Shown in pieces: positions 23,848-30,571 of a DNA stretch of 64,000 nt; the stretch's first letter is position 1, and each line of letters starts with the position of its first letter. This DNA is from Pseudomonadota bacterium (lineage in GTDB: Bacteria; Pseudomonadota; Alphaproteobacteria; RF32; CAG-239). Location: positions 1-64,000 of the forward strand of contig JAHALQ010000003.1 of NCBI GenBank assembly GCA_018362935.1, read 5' to 3'. A program made the translations under genes and the position numbers. Below the pieces are notes generated by a model that was not told where the DNA came from, did not search any database, and worked only from the letters and a program-made list of their open reading frames with translations.

Positions 23848-24708
23848 TTAAAAACGCTGCCAACGACGTCTCTCTTCATCTTCTTTGAGTTTTCTGATTT
23901 CTTCCGGCGTCAGATTATTCATTTCCGTTTTGATATTGTTTTTAATGCTGTCATTTTGTGAACCTAACAAATTGACAACTCCGGAAGATAAGTTTTTGCC
24001 CAGGCTGACTATCGGTTTGCGAAGGCTTATGATACCGTTCGTTCCGGCTCCCAGATAATATCCGGCTCTGGATGCTACCGGGTTTTCTTCCAAAGAATTT
24101 TGAAAAACTTCCTCGTTTTTATTTTTTGCAAAATTATAAACATCATTCAGGCTTTGTTGATTGTTTCTTATTTCCGGATTAACCAATCCGGCACCTAATT
24201 TTGCAGCAGTACCGACAAAATTATTGTATTTATCCGGAGTTAAAGCCCCTCTCATTATACTGTCTATTGTGTCTTGCCCGATTTTTTTCATTTTATCTGG
24301 CTGAAAACTGCCCGCATCTATATTTTTAATGTTATTCCAACCTTGCTTAGCAATGACTGCTAAATCGTTGGCTGAATTTCCTGACGCGCTTATTCCCTCG
24401 CTGTCAAGTTTGGAAAAAACTTTTTTAACCAATTCGATACCGATATTCCCATTCTGCGGCTGGCTTTGCTGTTGCGGCTGCGGACGGAACGGCGTCTGCT
24501 GACGAAGCGGGCTCTGCTCCTGCGCAGCGTTATGTTGCTGCAGCTCATCATAATAAGTTATGTTTCCCAGCGGGCCGGTCATGACCTTTTCTTCCCCAAG
24601 CAAACCCGCCTTTTGCAAATTCTGTTTCAGCTCATCACGAAAGCTCATATCCCCCTGCTGTTGCTGGGCCAATCTTCTCTGCTTCTCTTCTTCCGTTTCG
24701 AAATACAT
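23848..24708 (-). CDS. Cassette 1 MYFE-type cargo protein
   Basis: 286 residues: MYFETEEEKQRRLAQQQQ, the LGEEKVMTGPLGNITYYDE block shared with cassette 2, a glutamine/proline-rich linker (FRPQPQQQSQPQ), then an unrelated helical C-terminal domain of about 190 residues ending EEIRKLKEDEERRRWQRF. The C-terminal domain is unrecognised. It is the first gene of the late operon, behind the late promoter and two terminators. Confidence 0.65.
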   Translation of the reverse strand: MYFETEEEKQRRLAQQQQGDMSFRDELKQNLQKAGLLGEEKVMTGPLGNITYYDELQQHNAAQEQSPLRQQTPFRPQPQQQSQPQNGNIGIELVKKVFSKLDSEGISASGNSANDLAVIAKQGWNNIKNIDAGSFQPDKMKKIGQDTIDSIMRGALTPDKYNNFVGTAAKLGAGLVNPEIRNNQQSLNDVYNFAKNKNEEVFQNSLEENPVASRAGYYLGAGTNGIISLRKPIVSLGKNLSSGVVNLLGSQNDSIKNNIKTEMNNLTPEEIRKLKEDEERRRWQRF

Positions 24709-24721
24709 TATTTTCTCCTAT

Positions 24722-24750
24722 AAAAAATGCCCGGGCTGACGCACCGGGCA
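24722..24750 (-). terminator. Intrinsic terminator directly before cassette 1
   Basis: Stem TGCCCGG/CCGGGCA with a T-run of six, abutting the TAGGAG site of the first late gene. It lies about 60-90 nt downstream of the late promoter start. Confidence 0.8.
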
Positions 24751-24759
24751 ATGATAAAT

Positions 24760-24791
24760 AAAAAGCTGCCGAAGAACTCTTCTTCAGCAGC
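24760..24791 (-). terminator. Leader terminator after the late promoter
   Basis: 12-bp stem GCTGCTGAAGAA/TTCTTCGGCAGC (one mismatch), 3-nt loop, then TTTTTATTTAT on the minus strand. It starts about 20 nt after the predicted transcription start, so unmodified polymerase should stop here. Confidence 0.8.
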
Positions 24792-24820
24792 CTGAACACA
24801 CTTTTTGCATTATGGCAATT

Positions 24821-24849
24821 TATATACAACTATTTTCCCCGTTTGTCAA
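24821..24849 (-). promoter_or_regulatory. Consensus late promoter
   Basis: Reading on the minus strand: TTGACA, 17-bp spacer, TATATA. It is the strongest sigma70-like promoter in the prophage and points into the late operon. Start of transcription is expected near 24813. Confidence 0.75.
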
Positions 24850-24910
24850 GCCTCCCTGTGGATAAGTATATAACCATTTGAAAAATAACAATACTTAAGT
24901 TACCTGTTTT

Positions 24911-24931
24911 CCGAATCGTTTTGTGATTCGG
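24911..24931 (-). promoter_or_regulatory. Inverted repeat between regulator gene and late promoter
   Basis: Perfect 7-bp arms CCGAATC/GATTCGG with a 7-nt loop, just after the stop of the 146-residue regulator. No T-run follows on the minus strand. It could be a weak terminator or a binding site for the late regulator. Confidence 0.45.
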
Positions 24932-24937
24932 TTAATA

Positions 24938-25378
24938 CTATTTACGATATAATAACAAGGCTTCAATAACAGTACGGTGTCCCCAGCCATGACGGCGGCC
25001 GTGAGATTTGTCGACATCACTCAACGATTTGCCGAAATAGAGCACATCCATTACCGCCCGATAATTCAGGTTATACGCTTCGCAATGCGCGCACCACCTC
25101 AGATAATCCTGTTTGCACCGCGATAAAAAAGCCAGCGTTTCATCGCTGAAGTTGCTGTATGGCTCAACATACGCGCCGCGTACTTCCCGCCAAATAACCG
25201 CCCGAGTATTTCCGCCCCAGCACAAAAAGGCATAGCCGCGCGTCAGGCAATAAGCCGCTTTTTGAAGGCCGTAATCCTCAATATTCTGCCAAAGACGCCG
25301 GTCGGATAAGCGCCGGCTTATAACCCGCCGTCCTTTGGAATGTTTGAAATTTAAATCACAATCAAGTCTTTTGACCAC
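24938..25378 (-). CDS. Putative phage late-gene regulator (antiterminator or activator)
   Basis: 146 residues, basic, starting with GTG at 7 bp from AAGGAG. The C-terminal part (VMDVLYFGKSLSDVDKSHGR, then a basic HGWGHRTVIEALLLY helix) has the rhythm of a helix-turn-helix domain. A similar pattern, from memory, is found in small late regulators of alphaproteobacterial prophages. It is the only gene between the repressor-controlled promoter and the late promoter, so by position it should switch on late transcription. Whether it is a Q-like antiterminator or an activator is not shown by sequence. Confidence 0.5.
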   Translation of the reverse strand: MVKRLDCDLNFKHSKGRRVISRRLSDRRLWQNIEDYGLQKAAYCLTRGYAFLCWGGNTRAVIWREVRGAYVEPYSNFSDETLAFLSRCKQDYLRWCAHCEAYNLNYRAVMDVLYFGKSLSDVDKSHGRRHGWGHRTVIEALLLYRK

Positions 25379-25401
25379 TAGTTTTCTCCTTCTTCGTTAC
25401 A

Positions 25402-25431
25402 CTTATACGCGATTCGTATATACAAAGTCAA
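25402..25431 (-). promoter_or_regulatory. Promoter of the late-regulator gene
   Basis: On the minus strand: TTGACT, an 18-bp spacer, then TATAAG. Operator 1 lies in the spacer and touches the -10, so bound repressor should block it. The plus-strand promoter after the repressor gene has a closely related sequence. Confidence 0.6.
25405..25419. promoter_or_regulatory. Operator 1 (ATACG-N5-CGTAT)
   Basis: Perfect palindromic half-sites ATACG/CGTAT with 5-bp spacer, one of five related sites around the repressor gene. It overlaps the late-regulator promoter. Confidence 0.7.
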
Positions 25432-25439
25432 GACCTTAT

Positions 25440-25454
25440 ATACTAAAGTCGTAT
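25440..25454. promoter_or_regulatory. Operator 2
   Basis: ATACT-AAAGT-CGTAT, one mismatch to the operator consensus, centred 35 bp from operator 1 and just upstream of the -35 of the likely repressor promoter. Confidence 0.6.
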
Positions 25455-25455
25455 A

Positions 25456-25484
25456 TTTACATTAACCGAATTATGTAGTACATT
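25456..25484 (+). promoter_or_regulatory. Likely repressor promoter
   Basis: TTTACA, 17-bp spacer, TACATT. Modest match. Flanked by operators 2 and 3, which would allow autoregulation. Confidence 0.4.
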
Positions 25485-25492
25485 TTTCGTAT
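25478..25492. promoter_or_regulatory. Operator 3 (weaker)
   Basis: GTACA-TTTTT-CGTAT: one perfect half-site and one with two mismatches, 38 bp after operator 2, covering the probable -10 of the repressor promoter. Confidence 0.5.
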
Positions 25493-25513
25493 ACAAGAGA
25501 AAAGGAGAAAAAA

Positions 25514-26236
25514 ATGACCAATCGCTGGAACTGGCTCAAAGTCAGGTTAAGCCAAATTAACAGCAATCCGTCGCGCTTTGCCAGAGATATCGGCTGGCAG
25601 GCAAGCAGAGTGTATGAACTGTTTTCCGGGAAAACCAAGGCGATTCCGCTTGACAAAATTGCCAAGGCGTCTACCCTGCTCGGAGTCAGCCTGGACAGTA
25701 TGATTAATTTTAACTCCGGCCTGACCAGCCAGATACGTTACGCCTCTTCAGACGAACTTGACACGGGCGGTTATTATTCGCAGGAATCCGTCCCCGAAAT
25801 TGACATATACGACACAGAGGAAGAAAACACGGACTTTCTGCAAGAAACGACGTATTGCTACAACGGCCACAACCTTGCTAATAAAAATGTTCGCTGCAAC
25901 TGGAAAATTCCGGCGGATTTCTTAAATGAACTGAAAGTCCAAAATTCGGATGTTTATATAATCCAAGCTGTCGGCGACAGCATGAATCCGACAATATGTT
26001 CGGGCGACAAACTGATTATCGACACCTCATCAAAAGGGAAAAAACCTTCCCCGGCAGGCATTTTTGCCATATGGGACGGAATTGGCATCAGCGTCAAACG
26101 GATTGAGCTTATTCCCAATACAGAGCCGCAGCTTCTGAAAATTTCTTCTGACAATCCCAAGCACAGCCCCTACGAAAGAAAAGCTTCCGAATGCTGCATC
26201 ATCGGGCGGATTGCCGGCGTGATTAAAAGGTTATAA
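25514..26236 (+). CDS. LexA/CI-type phage repressor (HTH plus S24 peptidase-like domain)
   Basis: 240 residues. N-terminal XRE-type helix-turn-helix (about 1-60, FARDIGWQASRVYELFSGKT) and C-terminal S24 domain with the Ser of GDSM at 156 and the catalytic Lys of VKR at 195. It should hold the prophage silent by binding the flanking operators. No Ala-Gly or Cys-Gly pair is obvious in the linker, so RecA-stimulated self-cleavage is not assured; inactivation might need an antirepressor. AAGGAG precedes the ATG. Confidence 0.88.
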   Translation: MTNRWNWLKVRLSQINSNPSRFARDIGWQASRVYELFSGKTKAIPLDKIAKASTLLGVSLDSMINFNSGLTSQIRYASSDELDTGGYYSQESVPEIDIYDTEEENTDFLQETTYCYNGHNLANKNVRCNWKIPADFLNELKVQNSDVYIIQAVGDSMNPTICSGDKLIIDTSSKGKKPSPAGIFAIWDGIGISVKRIELIPNTEPQLLKISSDNPKHSPYERKASECCIIGRIAGVIKRL

Positions 26237-26242
26237 ACAGAT

Positions 26243-26257
26243 ATACGAAAAACGTAT
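26243..26257. promoter_or_regulatory. Operator 4
   Basis: Perfect ATACG-AAAAA-CGTAT, 7 bp after the repressor stop and upstream of the -35 of the next promoter. Confidence 0.7.
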
Positions 26258-26266
26258 CACTAACGC

Positions 26267-26296
26267 TTGACTTTTTATATACGAATATCGTACCCT
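26267..26296 (+). promoter_or_regulatory. Repressor-controlled promoter for the 26331 gene
   Basis: TTGACT, 18-bp spacer, TACCCT. It shares TTGACTTT-x-TATATACGAAT with the divergent promoter upstream of the repressor, with operator 5 in the same place relative to the -35. The -10 is weak. Confidence 0.5.
26279..26293. promoter_or_regulatory. Operator 5
   Basis: ATACG-AATAT-CGTAC, one mismatch, centred 36 bp after operator 4, inside the promoter spacer. Confidence 0.65.
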
Positions 26297-26330
26297 ACCG
26301 TTATCAGTAATTGGTAACGGACAGATAATA

Positions 26331-26594
26331 ATGCTTCGACGCAGTGAACTTAAACAGAAAGCCGGCAGCCTGCTCAACAGCTTTGAAATTTATCATTTTC
26401 AAAATGTATTGGAATACAACCGCCGTTTAAATCTGGTGTTTGAATTTTGCGATTACATCAACCAAATGCCGGACTGGCAGCTGCTTGCCGAATTAAGCAG
26501 CAATGACAAGGCAGATGCCAGACGCTTCCGGCAAATGGTTAACAACGATATCGATTATTGGTTAAACGACCAGCTTAAAACAATATGTTTTTGA
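26331..26594 (+). CDS. Small repressor-controlled phage protein
   Basis: 87 residues, soluble, mixed charge, unrecognised. It lies directly behind a promoter covered by two operators, so it should be induced with the prophage. In other phages genes at this place can be antirepressors, excision or replication control proteins, but no motif supports any of these. The ribosome-binding site is weak. Confidence 0.55.
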   Translation: MLRRSELKQKAGSLLNSFEIYHFQNVLEYNRRLNLVFEFCDYINQMPDWQLLAELSSNDKADARRFRQMVNNDIDYWLNDQLKTICF

Positions 26595-26608
26595 AAGGAT
26601 TATCCGGT

Positions 26609-26749
26609 ATGCCATGCCCCAAGTCTCCACAATATGAAGATATTGAAGAAGAAGACATCGAAAAATTATTGCAAAAGGATGCGCCTTGGCGCGACGTCAA
26701 AGCCGAATTATTTGCAATAAAAATAAATACTGCGGTTAATCACTTTTAA
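26609..26749 (+). CDS. 46-residue ORF after the 87-residue gene
   Basis: MPCPKSPQYEDIEEEDIEKL... to NTAVNHF. AAAGGA lies 9 bp before the ATG and the gene begins 15 bp after the previous stop, which supports translation. Its last 42 bp lie antisense to the end of a chromosomal lipoprotein gene, so it may mark the prophage edge and have lost its natural end. Confidence 0.4.
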   Translation: MPCPKSPQYEDIEEEDIEKLLQKDAPWRDVKAELFAIKINTAVNHF

Positions 26750-27088
26750 CTTTATTCCGCTGCTGGTGCTGTCAACATGCCCCTTATAATCGGTGACACT
26801 CTCGAGAAAATCACCGCGGTCATAGCTGCGGCGCGTGCCCTGACGGGTATAATCCGAGCTTTTGGAGGTTTGATTTACGGTACCGAGATTTTCTTTTTCT
26901 TTCTCGATAATTTCAAATTCACCGCCGCAGCGCTTGCTGGCAAGAGCGTAACAATCTCCGATGTCGCGGGCGGCACCGTTGCATACAGCGCGGTAGACCT
27001 GATGATTGTCTTTGAAATAAACAGGTTCATCATGCAGGCCGATACACCCCGAAACCAGTAATAACGAAGCAAGCGCAATTTTTTTCAT
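26708..27088 (-). CDS. Lipoprotein of unknown function
   Basis: 126 residues. Signal peptide MKKIALASLLLVSGC with lipobox LVSGC, cysteine at 15. The mature part has several cysteines (around residues 36, 47 and 54) and a polar, serine-rich loop, ending SIYFYCK, so disulfides are likely. Probably outer-membrane anchored. Likely chromosomal and just outside the prophage, with unknown function. Confidence 0.7.
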   Translation of the reverse strand: MKKIALASLLLVSGCIGLHDEPVYFKDNHQVYRAVCNGAARDIGDCYALASKRCGGEFEIIEKEKENLGTVNQTSKSSDYTRQGTRRSYDRGDFLESVTDYKGHVDSTSSGIKLKVINRSIYFYCK

Positions 27089-27189
27089 CAGTGAAAACTC
27101 CTTATTTTGTTAGCTTATAAAAATATACTACACATCATTTTATATAAGTCAATTCTTATTTGATAAAAAAAGAACATTATATGAACACA

Positions 27190-27225
27190 AAAAGAGCTTT
27201 GTCTGCAAACAGACAAAGCTCTTTT
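27190..27225. terminator. Long bidirectional terminator after coaD-HD
   Basis: Perfect 16-bp stem AAAAGAGCTTTGTCTG/CAGACAAAGCTCTTTT with a 4-nt loop, A-run before and T-run after. It ends the minus-strand gene at 27237. The 27089-27189 stretch beyond it is AT-rich and probably holds the lipoprotein promoter. Confidence 0.85.
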
Positions 27226-27236
27226 GTTGTCGCGGC

Positions 27237-28424
27237 TCACCATAAAGCCAATTCTTTTTTGACATTCCGCCGGGCATCCTCTTCCAGCGGCTCAAAAAAC
27301 TCGTGACAAAATATTTTTTGCTTAAGCAGCTTTTTCAAAAACTTTCTTCGGCCCTCAGCATAAGCATCCCGGCCGCATTTCGGAATATATTCGCGAAAAA
27401 CCTGCTCGGCATAATGCCCGTAATTTCTGCCATCTGCCAAAATCAGCAAATCCAAATCATGCATTACTTTTGCCTCTGCCGAATCAGGGCTGACGGCATC
27501 CTCATGCTTTGTCGCCCTTATAAGATTTGCAGCCTGCAAAATCTCCGCAGAATCGCCTTCCGCCAAATAAAGCAGCCTGTCGGCACTCTTTTCTTCGCTG
27601 TTTTCCTCGCCGTTGACAATGTCATGAAAAAACAACGCCAGCTTCAGAATATTGACATCTCTGAAATATCCGGGATGCATCTTTTCGAGAAAGCCGAGGT
27701 AATTTAAGCAATAAGCAACATGCGACAAATTATGATAACTGCGGCCGGGCGCGCCATATGCTTCAGCCAGATATGCGTAAACATATTCCGTCTTCTGCGA
27801 ATCTCCTTGCATAAAATATTGGGCGGGAAGGTCTTTGCGAAGATACTTCCGGCACATTGCATTATGCACCGAGGGCGTCACAAAACGCATGGCCGTGATG
27901 TATTCCCCCATTTCAAACAGAGATTTGACACAGGAAGAAGACACGTATGTAAGGCTTTCTTTCGGCACCGGAATAATAACCGTGTTCAAATGGCGATGCC
28001 TGGCTTCCAGAAGATGAGCATTTAGTATCGACAGCTGCATCTCAGCATCATGGTCGCCGATTATCCGCTCGCCGCGAATCAATGACTCTGCACCGGCGCG
28101 CAAGGCGGCATCTATTGTCAAATCTTCATAGTCGATAATACTGACGACGCTGTTGTCTTTCCGGAAACGGGCCATAGCCCGGTTTTCTGCCGCAGAGAAC
28201 TGGTCGCCGTTTAGTTCAAGATAATCAGCAGAATCAGCCAAATCACGCAACGAATCGCTTATCATTTTTTTGCGTTCTTCGACGCTGAAACTTGCCTTTT
28301 TGGCAGGGTTATGACCGACAGCCACAATTACCCGGTCAAACTGGCACAAAGCCTCGCAGACAATACTGAGATGCCCGCGGGTGAACGGATCAAATGATCC
28401 TGCGTAAAATCCAATCTTATTCAT
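27237..28424 (-). CDS. coaD: Pantetheine-phosphate adenylyltransferase fused to an HD phosphohydrolase-like domain
   Basis: 395 residues. Residues 1-165 are CoaD, converting 4'-phosphopantetheine and ATP to dephospho-CoA: GSFDPFTRGH carries the nucleotidyl-transfer T/HxGH-type motif, and SSSCVKS matches the C-terminal SSS signature. The remaining 210 residues contain HD-type metal ligands (YHNLSHV, FFHDIV, then HDLDLLILA), as in the predicted metal-dependent HD hydrolases of COG4339 type. Normal CoaD is about 160 residues, so this is a fusion. Start at MNKIGFYAG is the only good one. Monocistronic. Confidence 0.85.
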   Translation of the reverse strand: MNKIGFYAGSFDPFTRGHLSIVCEALCQFDRVIVAVGHNPAKKASFSVEERKKMISDSLRDLADSADYLELNGDQFSAAENRAMARFRKDNSVVSIIDYEDLTIDAALRAGAESLIRGERIIGDHDAEMQLSILNAHLLEARHRHLNTVIIPVPKESLTYVSSSCVKSLFEMGEYITAMRFVTPSVHNAMCRKYLRKDLPAQYFMQGDSQKTEYVYAYLAEAYGAPGRSYHNLSHVAYCLNYLGFLEKMHPGYFRDVNILKLALFFHDIVNGEENSEEKSADRLLYLAEGDSAEILQAANLIRATKHEDAVSPDSAEAKVMHDLDLLILADGRNYGHYAEQVFREYIPKCGRDAYAEGRRKFLKKLLKQKIFCHEFFEPLEEDARRNVKKELALW

Positions 28425-28672
28425 ATGACAAAGATTAATGGTTTAACATTTGCATCATTATGAAAAATTCCGAAGAACGGCTCTATTCATAATAATACAT
28501 CAATAACTTACTTTTGCTTTTATTCTATACGATACAATTATGAATACAAGTTGTTTTTGACAGGGCCTTTATTAAAAATAATAATAATTACTATTTTTAC
28601 TTTACAATTAATTTTATTAGGGTATGCTTATGACAGACTATAACAAAACTATAACTTTTAAGGAGATATCTT
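28425..28672. other. Intergenic region upstream of dps
   Basis: 248 bp, very AT-rich, between the divergent coaD-HD and dps genes. TTGACA at 28557 has only a weak -10 (TAATAA) 16 bp later. No hairpin or second gene is seen. Stress-dependent dps promoters often deviate from consensus, so the true promoter is unresolved. Confidence 0.35.
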
Positions 28673-29107
28673 ATGAACAAACTCAATGTTTACTTATCCA
28701 ACCTCGCCGTCTGGACCGCAAAACTGCACAACATCCACTGGAATGTCACCGGCTGTGCTTTTGTTCAGGTTCATGAATTTACCGAAAAACTATATGACGA
28801 AACCTTTGCCCAATATGACGCTGTCGCCGAAGTTCAGAAAATGCGCGGAGAAATGCCGTTGGTCAAATTATCCGACTTTTTGGCCAATGCAACTCTTAAA
28901 GAAATCGACGCCAAAGATTTCGGCATTGCCGAAGCATTATCTCTGGTCGAATCAGATATGAAAGCTATGGCCGTCCTCGCCAAAGAAATCCGCGACGAAG
29001 CTGACCGGCAAGATGATTTTCAAGTTGTTGCCATGTTTGAGGGATATCTTGAAGGTTACAGCAAGAATCTGTGGTTCCTCCGCGCTATGCTCACAAAACA
29101 GGCTTAA
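28673..29107 (+). CDS. dps: Dps-family ferritin-like DNA-protection protein
   Basis: 144 residues, the usual size of a compact Dps. The ferroxidase ligands are visible: HNIHW near residue 20-24, and D-x-x-x-E (YDETFAQYDAVAE) near 40-52. It should form a 12-mer that oxidises Fe(II) with peroxide and protects DNA during stress or starvation. AAGGAG lies 6 bp before the ATG. The N-terminus lacks a long basic tail, so DNA binding may be weak. An intrinsic terminator follows. Confidence 0.9.
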   Translation: MNKLNVYLSNLAVWTAKLHNIHWNVTGCAFVQVHEFTEKLYDETFAQYDAVAEVQKMRGEMPLVKLSDFLANATLKEIDAKDFGIAEALSLVESDMKAMAVLAKEIRDEADRQDDFQVVAMFEGYLEGYSKNLWFLRAMLTKQA

Positions 29108-29117
29108 CGCCTTAAAT

Positions 29118-29145
29118 AAAAAAGCCTCCGCAAGGAGGCTTTTTT
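29118..29145. terminator. Bidirectional terminator between dps and tRNA-Thr
   Basis: Stem AAAGCCTCC/GGAGGCTTT with A and T runs on both sides, serving dps on the plus strand and tRNA-Thr on the minus strand. Confidence 0.8.
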
Positions 29146-29147
29146 AA

Positions 29148-29223
<76 letters not shown>

Positions 29224-29251
29224 TTCGTGTTGTTTTTTACAACACTAAATT

Positions 29252-30571
29252 TTATTTTGCAAGACTTTTTACGATATTTATAAAATGTTCGCCGCGCTCG
29301 ATGAAATTTTTATAATAGCCGAAGCTCGGCGCGGTCGGAGAGAACAATACCAATCCGCCGCCGACACGCTGCAGTTCGTCATAAGCCGCTTTGACGGCTG
29401 ATTCCAAATCTTCAGCTTCAATCAATTTGAAATCATCGCGCTTTACGGCCTTACGAACAGCCTCGGCGATCTGCGGACCGCACTGGAACAACGTTATTAC
29501 GGCTTTCACTTTACCGTTATTGGCTATAAAATTGGCATACTGCGTATAATCCTGATGGTTTTCAATGCCGCCGGAAATAATTGCCATGGGTTCGTCAAAA
29601 CTCTGCATGCCGCCGATTGCCGCTTCGGGAGCAGTCGAAATACTGTCATTGATAAACATGACGCCGTTAACGATTCCGACTTTTTGCAGACGGTGCGGCA
29701 ACGGCTCAAAGTTTTTCAAGGTTTCCAGCCCCTTGCGCCAGTCCAGCCCGAGCTTATCCATCACCGTTACCACGCCGGCAAGATTGTCCATATTGTGGTT
29801 GCCGCTGATATGCAGTTCGTCTATGTTCAACACAGCCTCATTTCCATAAAACAGCTCCTTTCCGCGGGCATGAAAACCCTCCGGCAGACCGTAATAAGAA
29901 ATATTTTCCAGCCCCTTGCAGTAATCTTTCAGCTGCGCATTGTTGGCATTGGCAACACAAATTTCTCCGGGCTGCTGATGCGCCGCCAAATGCACTTTAT
30001 CGCGACAGTAATTGTCATGACCGCCGTGCCAGTCAGTATGCACCGAGAACAGGTTGGTAAACATCACAACCTGCGGCGAAACGCTCAAATCGCTGGCCTG
30101 ATAACTTGAAAATTCGCCGACGATATAGTCATAATCGCCGTCAATCAGTTCAATCAGCGGACGGCCGATGTTGCCGCCGAGAGCCGCTTTGCAGCCAAGC
30201 GCCTTCATCATGTGGTAAAGCATGCTGACACTGGTGCTTTTGCCTTTGGAGCCGCTGATGCCGATAACTTTGGTGCGCGGATGATTGGCGCGCATTTCCG
30301 ATAAAAACAAATCCGAACTTGTGGTGAATTTTATTCCTTTGTCTTTGGCTGAGGCTATCTCCGGCTTATAGATGCTGACACCGGGCGAACGGATAATTAC
30401 CTCAACGCCGCCTTTGAGCAGTTTGGCGAATTTATCAGCGCCTTCGTCATCGTTATAGGTCTGGATTTTGAAAGAAACCTTATGTTTTTCCAGATATTCC
30501 TTAACTGCCCTGCCCTCAGAGCCCATGCCCCAAATCAGGATTTTTTTATTTCTCAAGTCATTTATCAGCAT
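29252..30571 (-). CDS. murD: UDP-N-acetylmuramoylalanine--D-glutamate ligase
   Basis: 439 residues, the usual MurD length, when started at MLINDLRNKKILIWG; a longer in-frame opening only shadows the channel gene. It adds D-Glu to UDP-MurNAc-L-Ala in the cytoplasm. Visible features: nucleotide-binding N-domain (IWGMGSEGRA), the ATP loop GISGSKGKSTS, the central HNMDNLAGVV and the C-domain NDSISTAPEA. The start overlaps the end of the upstream MscS gene by 14 bp. Other mur genes are not in the window, so this gene lies apart from the usual dcw cluster. Confidence 0.88.
   Translation of the reverse strand: MLINDLRNKKILIWGMGSEGRAVKEYLEKHKVSFKIQTYNDDEGADKFAKLLKGGVEVIIRSPGVSIYKPEIASAKDKGIKFTTSSDLFLSEMRANHPRTKVIGISGSKGKSTSVSMLYHMMKALGCKAALGGNIGRPLIELIDGDYDYIVGEFSSYQASDLSVSPQVVMFTNLFSVHTDWHGGHDNYCRDKVHLAAHQQPGEICVANANNAQLKDYCKGLENISYYGLPEGFHARGKELFYGNEAVLNIDELHISGNHNMDNLAGVVTVMDKLGLDWRKGLETLKNFEPLPHRLQKVGIVNGVMFINDSISTAPEAAIGGMQSFDEPMAIISGGIENHQDYTQYANFIANNGKVKAVITLFQCGPQIAEAVRKAVKRDDFKLIEAEDLESAVKAAYDELQRVGGGLVLFSPTAPSFGYYKNFIERGEHFINIVKSLAK

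Noticed and set aside
3682..26749. Gene-transfer agent of the RcGTA type
   Set aside because: Gene order and proteins (short-tail connector and hub, no tape measure, tail collar and S74 domains) look podoviral, not like the siphovirus-like RcGTA cluster. A different domesticated particle remains possible.
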